DNA of 51,754 nucleotides, taken from NCBI RefSeq assembly GCF_018006725.1, contig NZ_JAGMXV010000007.1, positions 1 through 51,754 on the forward strand, written 5' to 3'. The DNA comes from Rhizorhabdus sp. (GTDB lineage: Bacteria; Pseudomonadota; Alphaproteobacteria; Sphingomonadales; Sphingomonadaceae). A program made the position numbers and the translations under genes. The notes under the pieces are model-generated. The model searched no databases, had not been told where the DNA came from, and saw only the letters and a program-made list of their open reading frames with translations. Of the stretch, positions 35,047 through 47,000 are shown piece by piece. Numbering within the stretch: position 1 is the first letter of the stretch; every line of letters begins with the position of its first letter.

Positions 35047-38000
35047 CAGTCGCGCTCACGCTGCGGGCGCCGCGGCGCGGCTGCGGCCGCATCGCCCCGG
35101 AACACTTCAATCCTGTCCTGCCCCCTCGCGGTCATCTGGTCGTTGATCATGTTCAGGCCTCGTGTCAACTCGCCTGACAAGATCGCCGCGGTCGGACCGC
35201 GGCTTTTCGATACCTCACCGACCCGCGCTGCGGTGGCCTTGCCCATCTCCCTGAGGGTCGCCAGATCGAGATTCCGGAGCTTATCGGCCACTGCACCCCG
35301 ATCGGCATTGTCAGACACCTTGAGCGGTACGACGGCAGGGGTGGCCGCCCGCACGGCTGTCGGGATGGCGGTGGCCGCAGGCTGCCGGGCAGGCAAGTCT
35401 CCGTGCCCGGTCATGGACCGCTCGGCGGCCGCTGCCGGCAACTGCGACCGAGTGCGGGCCGCGCGAAGCCGAGCTAGCGCCCCGGTGGCCGTGCCGCGGA
35501 CCTGGCCGCCGGTTTCCGTCACCGCCTCGATGACGGCCTCGGCAATGCCGTGCGGCGTCTTCTCGCCCCCCTTTGCCTTGTCGCCGGCGGATGCACGCTC
35601 GTCCTCGAGGTCGGCCGCATTGCGGCGATCGGCCGCCCGGACAAGGCCGGTGTCGACAGCTCCCGCCTCTTTCGGTGCGGAAGGCGGAGCGGCAGGGCCG
35701 AACTCCGCGAGCTTGGCCGTAGCCGGAGAGGCCGCGACGAAGGCTTGTTGCTCGTCGAGGCGGAACTGGTGCCTGCGCTGGTCGCTGGCGTCCCGTTGCG
35801 AGGCGTTTGCCGCAGGGTAAACGCGCAAGAGGGCCGCTTGGCGGTCCTGGGGCTGACCGTCCCCCAGCCGGAACTGGCCGGCGATCGAATCCCAGGTCGC
35901 ACCCATGGCGGTCGCCCGTCTCCTGTCCTCGGCGGCCGGGGGAACCTCGATGTAGGTGAATCGGGCCTTCGCCCGGTCATAGGTTTCGAAGGTCGACAGC
36001 ACGGCCTGGCGCTGTTCGGCCGAAGTCGAAGCGGTGACGTAGAACATGCCGGCCGCGGGATCGCGATCGGCCCCCAGCTGCCAGGCGGAGAGTTCCTGCC
36101 CCCCGGGGACATGGAGGTAAGTGCGTTGAGGCCGCTCGGCCTGCGCCGCGTCGTTCCGCGCCTGGGCCGATCGCAATTCATGCAGGTTGACGACGGGTCC
36201 GGCGCTCCTGGCGGCCTGCCTGTCGGCAGCCAGATCTTCGAGGTGCCCGGGAAGGTCGCCCATTCGCTCGGCCGAGACGCGCTTCCATTCGAACTGAATG
36301 CCCTCGCCCTCGGCCGGGGCGAACGCACGGTGCGGCGGCCCGAGTTGAGCCGATAGGGCAGCCTGAACCCGGTCGGCGACGGCGCCGGTCGCGACCACGT
36401 CGACCGCGCCGGCGGCCTCGTCGAGCTTGAACCGGAAGCCCGACGAACCGATCGCCCGCTGCCACAGGCCGCCGAACAGCCTATCCACGGCCGAAACGGT
36501 CGGCTCCGCTTTCACCTCGACGGGGGCAGCCTGATCGGCCGAGATTGCCTCGGGTGCTCCATCCCCTGGCTCGGCGCGGCCGGCGGACGGCGCCGGCGAA
36601 ACCTCCGCCGCCGTTGCGGCCCCATCGCGCTCGATGCCAGACTCCATCGTCTCGACGAGCCGCTTGCTGGTCTCGTGCTGGTCCTTCAGCCGCGCGACCT
36701 CGGCGCTGGGCTCGGCCGCAGGCGAGCTGCCCTGTGACCGATGCTCCTCCCGGGCCGCCGCGTGGGCGTGATACTTGGCCGAAGCCGCGAGATTTGCCTT
36801 TGCCATGCCGATCGGCGTGTATCCGAGGTCATCCGGTGCCCCGGGATCAGCACCGGCATCGATCAGCAGTCGCGCACTCTCGGGGGACCGGGTTCTTGCC
36901 GCGAAATGCAGCGGCTGCAGACCCTCGCCGGGTGGCACGGTCCGCAGGTGCGGATCGCCGCCCGCCTCGAGGATCAAGCGCAGGATTTCGGGCTTGCCCG
37001 CGGCATTGTGGACTGCCGCCATACCATCGGCCAAAGGATGGGCGGTATTGACGACTTGCTGCGCCGTGCCGAGCTCCTTCAGCTCGGCGAGGATACGCGC
37101 GACCCGATCCGGGTCGCGCCGGTTGATCGCCGTCGCAAGGTCATCGACGGGATCGGCCCCCAGGCCGGTGCCGCCGTCGGCGACGCGAACAGCGTCGACG
37201 TCAGGATGATCCGACAGGCGCTCGACGGTCTGGGCGACTTCGGATCTCGGCACCTCGAACACCAGGCTGACCTGGTCAGAGTCGTCGGACACGGTCACTT
37301 CCCTAGCCGGAAGCCCCGCCTGCAGCTCGATGGCCGCGGTCCTGAATTCGAGCGGCCCAGTCCCGTCCGCGACGAAGGAATTGACCGCGGCCGCCCAATC
37401 CAGCTCGGTACCGTCGATCTCAATGAGCGGAGACCTGATATCGGCCGTGACACCGACGGTCTCGCCCAGGTCCGGCGACCGCTCGGCCAATTCGAGCCGG
37501 TCCTGCAGCAGCCGCGACGGCAGGTCGATGTTCGCCGCGGCCGCCGCCATTGCCTCGGAGGGGGTCAACCCGCGATTGTCTCTGACGGAAGGCCTGGCCC
37601 CCGCGTCGATCAGGGCCGCCGCGACATCCAGGTCGCCGCGCTCAGCGGCAACATGGAGCGCGGTCATACCATCCTCGCGGCGACGTTCGTCTATATTCTG
37701 GCCTCCGGCCAGGAGTTCCCGAACTTGCCGGAGGTCCGGGTTCATCGAACCGACCAGTTCGACGAGACTGCCTTGCCTCTCCCTGCTCCCTTCAGCCGGG
37801 AGGGTCGCATCGTGACCGCGGTCGAGCCAGCGCTTCAGCGCGGAGACCGCATCGGGCGGAGCCGCGGCTGTGGCTAGCGCTGTTGCGTCAGCGAGCACCC
37901 GCCGTACGGTCCGGCCGTCATCGCCGACCGCGTCGAGGTCTCCGCCTTCACGAACGAGGTCGGGAAGCAGTTTGGCAGCGAGCCTGAGGTCGGATGCAAC

Positions 38001-41000
38001 CAGATGCATCACGGTATTGCGACCTGAGACAATAGCGTTCGGATCGGCTCCACGCGCGAGAGCGATTTCAAATCCCTCGTTGGAGCGTGTTCTGGCGGCA
38101 TTAACCAGTTGCGCGTTGTATTCCGGAAAATAGAGCTGTGGCGCCCGCTTGGTCGATGCGATCCGTTCCAACTCCGCACGGATCATCGTGGCATCACGCC
38201 CCGCCCGGGCCGCCTGCGCCTCCCGGTCGTAAACGACGTCAAGCGGGGAGGCTCCATCGGACTCGCGGCGTTGACCAGGATTTGCGCCGGCCGCAAGCAG
38301 GATCGGCACGATCTCTTGCGCGAACGCCAGGTCGCCCCCGGCGGCCAAGTGTAGTGCCGGACCGGAAGCCGGGTCGAGGGTCCGGTTCGGGTCGGCGCCC
38401 GCAGATAGCCAAGCCGACACCATCTCGGCATCTTTGGCGGCAATCGCCTCGTGCAGGCCCGCCGTCGCGCTGTCGTGATCGGCGAGGATGCCGGCGACCC
38501 GCAATCCGATCTCCGCAAGTGCCGCTCCCGGCTCGGCGGCCTCATCGCCAAAAAGCTGGTCGGCCAGCTTGAGCTGGCGGGCGGGTGTCGACGGCGCCGC
38601 CACTGCCGCGATGTCGGCCGCCGTCATCGCCACCGGCGGTCTGCCGGTGTCGGATACCCGGAGATCCAGCGTGGTCCAGGATTCCGGGCGGTCGAGCACG
38701 ATGTCGAGCCGCGCCATCGCTTCCGCCACGGCGCGGCCGACGATCCAGGCGGGGGCCGCGCTTTCCTCGACCAGGACACTTCTCGGCAGGAAGATCCTCA
38801 CCTCCACCGGCTCGGCCCCATCGGTTTCGAACAGCACGTCGTAGCCGGCCGAGCGCTTGCCCGACCAGGCGGCCTCCGGCAACGAGATCAGCCGGTTTCC
38901 GGCGTCGCGCCTAGCCGCCTCAGCGACCTTGCGATCGATCAGCGACGCCCTGCCGGAGACGGTCGATGCCGCGGCGTCAATCTTGATCGCATCGGCCGGA
39001 AACCATACCGGCGCCCCGCCCGCTTCGAGGATCAGGCGGATCGCGCGGGGCCGGCGCTCGACGATCTCGGTGTACGGTATAGTCTTGCGGGCAGCTACGG
39101 CCCGGGTGAGCACCGGATTTTGCATTGCCCCGACCTCGGCCAGCGCCTCGGCCAAGGCCGCATCGCGGGCGAGTGTCGTCGCGGCCTCCCGCACCGTTTT
39201 CGCCGTGGCCGCACGCTTTGGCCGTGCATCCTCGGAGATGCCGGCGCCGACCGCGAGGGCTAGACCATGGCGGGCCGCAACCTGCGGCACCGCTGCCGCG
39301 ATCGCCTCGGGCGAGAGACCCTTCGCAACTGCGAAATCGAGTGTTTCGCGCGCGATCTCCTCGAGGCTGGCCGCGGGACCGGGCGCCGTCGCCCCAGTGC
39401 CGAGATAGAACCGCATCGCCGGAAGCACGTGGCCCGCATGGTGCGTCTCCATGTGCGATGCTTCACCGCCATCGGGCAGGCCGAGAGCGAACTGAACGCC
39501 CATTGCATGCCCTGCTGCACGCGCCATGTCCTTCGCATGGTCCGCGAGGATTGCCGCATCGACCCCGGTGGCTTGCTCGACTGCCTGCCTGAACGCCTGC
39601 AGATGCACGCCCACGCGCGTGGCAAGATCGCCGGCCGCCTGCATCAGGCTCTCCGCGTGCTGGCCGAGGCGCGCGAACGCGCCGCCCTTCTCCGCCCCCG
39701 CCTTGCAGGCATCGACCGCACGCCCCACCGCGGTCGAGACGCGATCGACGGCGCCGGCATCGGTCACGAAGTCGAACAATCGCTGCCCGAGCGGACGCTC
39801 GAGCGCCGCCGGCACCGCGTTCGCGATGCACGATCTCGCCGCCTCGCCGGCGACGCCCAGCTCGTGCTGCCACACGGCAAGCTGCTCGCCCCCCTGGCGC
39901 AGTAGATCCACTCCCTGCTGCTCGAAGACCCCGAGCCATTGAGCGGCCGCCTCCTGTCCCGAGGCGGCCAGCCGGCCAAGCGCGCTCTCGGCGGAAACGT
40001 GGACGTCTCCGACCAGGATCGAACCGGCATGGGCGGTCGATTCGAGCTGTGCCACCGCGGCGTTCCACGCCCGGTGGCCGGCTTCGACGACCGTCCCCGC
40101 GGCATCGGCAACCGGCTGGAAAGCCGTCCCGGCGTCGCTATGGCGCAGATAGGTGGCAGCACGGTCCGGATCGATGCCGGCTTCCTTCAGGAAGCGGAGA
40201 TGTCCCAGTGCCAGATCCCACGACTGGACCAGGACACGGTCGGCGTCGCCGAAGTCCTGGTTGCGCCAGAGATCGCCGCTCAGCACCAGCTCGGACAACT
40301 GCTTCTCGGCGGCCTCGTAGATCTCGCGCGCAGTGGGGGCGCCGAACTGAGCCAGCTCGGCCTGGGCCCGCGCCACCGCCTGGGACGCGAGCTCGCGGGC
40401 GGTCGACAGGTTTTCGGTGGCCAGCCAGGCAGGGAGCTGGAGGTGGGAGGCCAGCGCCGCCGCCGCATCGCCGATCGCGTCGGGTAGGGCCTTCATTCCG
40501 GCGGCGATCGCCTCGTTGCCGCGATGCAGACTGTCGGCCAGCATGACATCCACCCCCATATGCCCTGCCGTGTGGCCGATGGCCGCCGTCGGATCGACCC
40601 CGGTATCCCGGAGCCGGGCAAGGTAACCGGCCGCAACCTCGCCGGCTTCCCTCATCTCGATACTGACCGCTTGGTTGGCGGCACCGATCGAGCTTGCCAG
40701 GGTGTCGATCGCGCGCGCGTAAAGTTGCGCGGGGTCAGCCCCGGGCGCGGTTGCCAAAGCCTGGCTCAGATGCTGGTCGACCAGTTCAAGTGCCCTCGCG
40801 ATCGCCGGGCCGCCCGTCGAATTGTCCACCATCTGCGCGGCGAGCAGACCGAGCGGGACGCCAAGCGCCGCCGACCCGGCCCCGTAGAGCCGGTTTTCCC
40901 AGCGCGTGAAGGCGGCTTCCGGTCCGACCGTCCGGTTGTGGGCGTCGGCAATCTCGCGTGCCTGGTCGGGATCCGCCGCAGGGCCGATCGGATCGAAGCG

Positions 41001-44000
41001 CCTGCCATCGGCGGAGAAGTAGACGCTGAGACCTCCTCCGAGCGCATCGGGGCGCGGCGCGGTGTAGTACCCCCATCGGCCAAGCCTTGGGCGCAAAAAA
41101 AGCGTCGGCGCGGGACTGGCGCCGGGCGCTGCGGCAGCGATCTCGGCATCGCTTGCTCCGCCGGCGACCAGCGCCAGGGCAGCGCCGGCAGCGTCGACCG
41201 GATGCGCGAAGTTGCCGATCAGCCGCGCCTGCCCGTCGGTGGTCGGCCGATGCACGTGCCAGCCACCGTCATGCGCCGGCACTGCGGCCGCCGCACCGGA
41301 AGCGGATCTTGCGAGCAGGCCGGCGCTGGTAACCTGAAGCTCCGCCTGCCCAGCCCCAGCCGGGAGCAACCTGCGCGCCGCAGCGAGCGCCTCGCGCATC
41401 GAAGGCGGTGCAATGACAGGCTCGCCGGCCTCATCCCGGCCGAGAGCGAACTGCAACGGGCTGTGCCCGAGCTGGCGCTCGCCGATGCGCGCCACGGCCT
41501 GCGCGATGCCGACGTCAGACCCTCGCGATCGCGGCGCCACGACGTCGGCGCGGTCATTGTAGAGCCAGGCCGGTACCAGCGGCGCTAGATCAGGATAGGT
41601 CTGCAGATTGGCCTCGCTGATCCGGCGGCCCGCCTGCAGCTCGGCGACCAGGACCCGCTTGTGCAGCTCCTGCACCGCTCGCTGCAGGATCGCATCGCGC
41701 TTCTGCACGTCCGTCAATGTCGCGGGCAGCCCGGCCGAAAGGGCGGGATCCGTCAGGGACACACTGGCATGCGGCGTGTCGCGCGGGCCGTAGATCACCT
41801 TGTCCACGACGGGCGTGCCGTCGAGATTGCGCTGGACGACATTGCCGACGCCGAGCTTTTCCACTACTCCGACAGGTATCCGCCGCTGCTGGGCCCCGGC
41901 GATGAATTCGGCCTGGGTCCAGAATCCGATCGTCAGTTCGCTTGCCCGCCTGCTGGGACCTGCAGGGCGCGCGCCCGACTGGGCGGCAGCCGGCGAGGCC
42001 GCTGCGACAGGAGGTTCGCCGCCGAGCGGACGCGAGCCGACCCTGGCCGCGGACGCCTCCGGTCGTTCGCCGGCGCGGCCGCGGCCCGCAGCACGCTGAG
42101 GCGTCGGCGACGTCGCGAGCGCCAGGACCTTCCGCGCCTTCTCGCGGGTGTCGGCGAGCAGGCCGAGATCGGCGCTGTCCGCGACCCGATGAAAACCGCA
42201 GGCCAGGACCGCGTCGCGGATACGGTCGTCGGTAATGCGCTGGCGCAGATCCTCGACTAACTTCTTGGCTGAGATCGGCCGGCTGCGCAGACGCAGCGAC
42301 AGCTGATCGTATTGCTGGGCCAGCCGCGGCAGATTGGCGGTGCGCGCGATCCGCGACGCCTCCCGCAACGACAGTTCCGAGCCGGTATCGAAGACCTCGG
42401 CACGCTGGGCGATCGCGCCGCGCATCGAGTCGGCCACGACCTGCTGGAAGGTCTTCAGGTCGCGGCGCTCATGGGCGTCGTCGATCTTCCTGAACAGGCC
42501 GGTCCAGGCGAGCACGCTCGTGCCCACCTCCCGGACCCTGGCCGCCGCTGCCTGCCAGCGGCCTGCGGCCGAGGCAGACGCCGGCGCCGGCGCGATAACC
42601 CCGGCCCGGGGATGGGTCCCGAAGCGTCCGGTACCGGCAGGCGGCAGGACGGTACTTCCTGCGGGAGAGCCCGAGGCCGCCAGGCGGACGGCGCGGGCCA
42701 TGATCGCCTCAGCCTCGCCGCGCCTGGCCGCGGCGGCGAAGCGGCCGAACACTTCGCGGGTTCGAGCGGCCTGGTTTACCGTCGCCGGCAGGCCCGCCGC
42801 CGCCTCGGCCTTGACCGCCTGGGCCAGCAGCGCCGCTTGGTCCTCGACCTGACCCTTGATGCGCGCATGCGAGGGATGGTCCGATGGCGTTCGCTCGAGC
42901 GCGGCGCGCAATTCGTCGTATTCCTTCTGCGCCTCCTCGCGATCGAGACCAGCGAGGGCCTGCTCGATCAGCGGCATCGCCGATGCGAGGGCCTGACGCT
43001 CGCTGTTCGAGAACAGCGGTTCGAGGATCCGATAGGCCTCGTAGTAGGCGGTCGCGGCCGGGTCGCCACGCGTCGCATCCATCGACACCGCGATCAGCCG
43101 CAGACTGTCGAAATAGAGGCCCGATACCGGCTGCATGTCCGGGCCGAGCGCCCCGGATTCGGTGACGGTTGCCTGCTCGCCATAGAGACGCCTGGCGAGT
43201 TCGACAGAGGTGCCCGGCGCCGCTTCCGAGATGATCGCCTGGACCTCCTCGCGCAGATCGTTCATGTCGGCGGCGAAATCGGGATCGGTCGCGCGACCGG
43301 AATCGAGATAGTCGAGGAAGGCGTCGAGCAGCTGCGGAGGGAAGCGCCGCGCGGCCTCCGGATCGCGACCGAGCAGACCCTGGGGCGAGATCATCTGGCC
43401 GAACGCTTCCATCGTCGCCGCCGACATCCTACCGGACTGTGGGTCGCGGAACAGGACATAGCCGTTCTGGAGCGGCCAGACCCCTGCCTGCTCGCCGCCG
43501 ACGTCGCGATAGATCAGCGAGGCCAGCTGTTCGGATCGCGCCAGGCCGAGCGGCTCGGCATCCGCCGCGAGGAGCGCGGCGATGTCGGCCGGCGGGGTCT
43601 TCGGGTCGAGCTCGTTCAACTGGGCGACGATCTCGCCCAGGCGCTGTTCGAGTGCGCGGGCTTCCGGGGTCGAGTCCTGCTGCATCGGTTGCCTCCCAGG
43701 GGGCTGATTTGGGCCGGATGCCGCGAGCTCGGGCGCCTGCGGCTGACGCGCCGAATCCAGTCCGGCGAGGGTGATGGCGGGAGCGGCTGCGGGCTGGCCG
43801 AACGCGGTCGCACTGGGCAGATCGAACGCTGACCTCGCGCCGCCACCGGCCTGAGCCGCCGCGAGTGGCGGGAGCGCCGAAAGACCCGGCGCCTGCGCCG
43901 CTGGGGGAGCGCCCGGTGGCGCGGACCCGAATGTCACCGGCGCGGCCGGTCCCCTCGCCGCCTGCTGTCCGTAAGCCACGGCCGCGCTCGCAACCGCGCC

Positions 44001-47000
44001 CGTAGCTGGCGCCTCCCACTGCGTCGCGGGCCGGGTCGACTGCTCGGCGCCCGCGGCAAGCTGGTCTTCCTGGGTACCTGGCTGCGGCAGTGCGATTCCG
44101 CTTGCGAGCACCCCGACGACCTCGACGCCCGCATCGATCATCCTGGCCGTGTCATAGCCGGCGCGCTTTAGCGCCGACAGCACATCGCGCTGCAGTGCAC
44201 GCGCGGCCACCTCATTGGGTGCCTCGCCGCGCCCGGCCATGGCTGCGGCCTGGTGCTCGACGAGCGCGCCGCGCTCGATCAGGGCAAAGAACTCCGGCAG
44301 CGCGGGGAGGCGATACTTGTCGCGGGCCGCGCCGTACCACTCGGTGAGGACCATCCGCACATCGTGATCGAGCCGTCCTGGGCGCAGATCCGCGACCCGC
44401 CTCGAGCGCAGGACGAAGGCGCTGAGCGCCGGCCCCGCCGCCAGTGCTTCCTCTGGCTTCGGCGCAAGCAGGGTCGGCGCCGGGCCATCGGCGATCGCAC
44501 GGATCGCGCGATCACCACCCAGATAAAGCGGCTCGGTGACGGCAAATCCGAAGGCCGCAAGCTGCTCTGCCGTCGGGCGGTCGATACCGACCTCGGCAGG
44601 TAGGTAGTCGGCAAGCACCTCGGGAGCGATGTCACGGCCCTCTGCGAGGGCCAGGGTCACGGCAATCTTGTGCCGCCCGACCAGCTCGGCCCGTTCGGTC
44701 GTGGCCTGGGTGATGCGAGTGGCGTCGTTCCCGAAGCGCCGGAGCAGCATCGATCGCACAAAATCGTCCCGGCGGGACCCTGCCGGGTTTCCCGGATCGG
44801 CCGGCGCCGCTGCAAGCGGGTCCGCGCCCCGCGCTGCCGTTCCCGTCCCCTGTACCGGCTGGCTGGGCGCTCCCGGCACCCGCAGCGTTCCGGGGGCAAT
44901 ATTGCGCAGCACGCTGTCCGCCGTCTGAGCCTTGCCCTGTTGATTTTGCCCCGCCGGATTCTGGCCGGCTTCGCCCCGGCTGCCGGGCGATTGTGGACCG
45001 TACTGCTGCATCGCCTTCTCCGGGACCGGGTTGAGCGTCGGACCTGCCTGCCGTGCCACGATGCCGATCGGCGTCCAGTTGGCACGATCGAGACCGCTGG
45101 CGATCGAGACGGCGAGACCGCTGCGCGCGGCATCGCGCGCGATCCCGTCGAGCCCCGCGGCATCGACCCGGATCTGGCTGACCCTGCGGCCGCCATCGAG
45201 CTCGATAGTCGCGAGCGCCGCGGCGGCGGCGGCGGACCGGGTGGCGAGCGCATCGGCCTTGGCCCCGAACACGTAGTAGCTGCCGGCCGACTCCAGGACG
45301 GGGACCTCGTCGGCCCGCGCTGCGATCGAGAGGTCCGTGAAGTGATCGGCGAGCTCGGCCACCTCCCGCCAGGCCGAGGCCCGGCGTTCCGCCGCCTCCG
45401 CGCGCTCGGCCACCCGCGCAGACAGTGTCGCCGCGAGATCCGCCCACTCATGCGGCGCGATCTGCTGCACCTCGGGAGAGCCTTCGCCGGTCCAGTGACG
45501 GATGTCCGCCTGGCCGTGCTCGTCGATGGACACGAAGGCGAGTTTCGCGCCGGCCGCGTTGACCGCCTGCGCCATCCGGGTCATCGCAAGCGAATCCGCG
45601 ACCGGGTCGCCGGTCGACAGGAGTGTCGCCCGCTCCGTTCGGATGTCGCCTGCCGCATACTCGAACAGCCGCAGGCCCGAACCGGCGGCGACAACGCGGC
45701 GCGCATCGGCGTCGACCGCGACGAAATCCGCCCCCTGGCGCAGGAGCACGATCGTGTCCTCGTCGACAAGGAGCCGGACATTGGCCGTTATCTCCTCGAG
45801 CGTGAGTGGCTGAAGGGCCGTCGCGCTTTCCCTCAGATCAGCGGCGCGCTCGTCCTGGCCCGCGCGCTCGGCGACCCGGGCGCGCTGCTCGATCAAGAGC
45901 TGGCGGGCCTGCGCCGCACCGAGCATCAGGTTGCGCGTGCGCGGCCCCATGCCGATGGCCGGGGTGCCGTCAAGGCGCGTGCTGAGGCGCGCGACCGGTC
46001 CCTGTTCCAGCCGGTCGAGCGCCAGCGTCAGGTTCTCCTCCTCGAAGACCACCAGGGTCCTCACGGCCCCGGGGCCGAGGAGCGAGACGGAATCGAAGCC
46101 CTGGCGCCGCAGCTCGCCGAGAACCATGTAGAACAGCACCGGACCCGCGCCGCCGAGTTCGTTCCACCGGCCCTGCTGGACCAGCCGGGTCAGGCCATCG
46201 GCATCGGCGATGCCCGCCTCGGCGAGAACCTGGCTGTTGCCTTCGTGGATGGCGGTGATGACCTGACCTGCAGCGGCCGGTACATCACTGCCGATTTCCG
46301 CCAATCGGCCGAGGCGGGCGTAGACCGGCACTGCCTCCTGCTCGCCGTTGCGGTAGAGCGCATGGCCTTGGGCCAGCGCCTGCTCGCGGTTCGCATAGAC
46401 CAGATGCAGCCGCCCGCGGCTGTTGGCGTCGGCCACGCCGTCGAGATCGGCAAACACAGCGTTCGCGACCGGGTGCCAATGAGCCGTCGAGGTATCAAAG
46501 CCAAGCGCCCGCACCTCGGCGAGGTCGAACGCGGCGATGTCCGCCTCGCGCTCGCGGACGCGCTCCGCCAACACCTGCTCGTCGTAATGCGCGTTGTAGG
46601 CCTCGAGATTTTTGCGCTCGGCCGCGCGCTCGGCCGTTGCCATTTCGATCGCTGCCGGCACACGATCCCAGGCAAGCGACACGTCGCGGCCGTCAAGGAC
46701 GGCCAGCTTCGCGGTACCGTCCTGCATCCGGTAGCGCATGGCCGAGACCCCGGCATCACGGTACTCCGCCGCGAGCGCCAGCACGCCGTCGCCGTGCATG
46801 TCGCCGACCGCGAGGTCCCATGCTCCATCCGCGATCAGCGCCTCGAAACGGGGATAGTCATATTCCTGCGCAAGCTTCCAGCAGTCGTCGTCGGACAGAC
46901 TGGCCAGGCCGCCCCGGCGCTTGCCGTCCTCCCGCGTCGCCAGCTGGTTGAAATGGATATCGCGCAGCGTCTCTTGGTTGGCTTCGAAGAAGCGCTTGAG

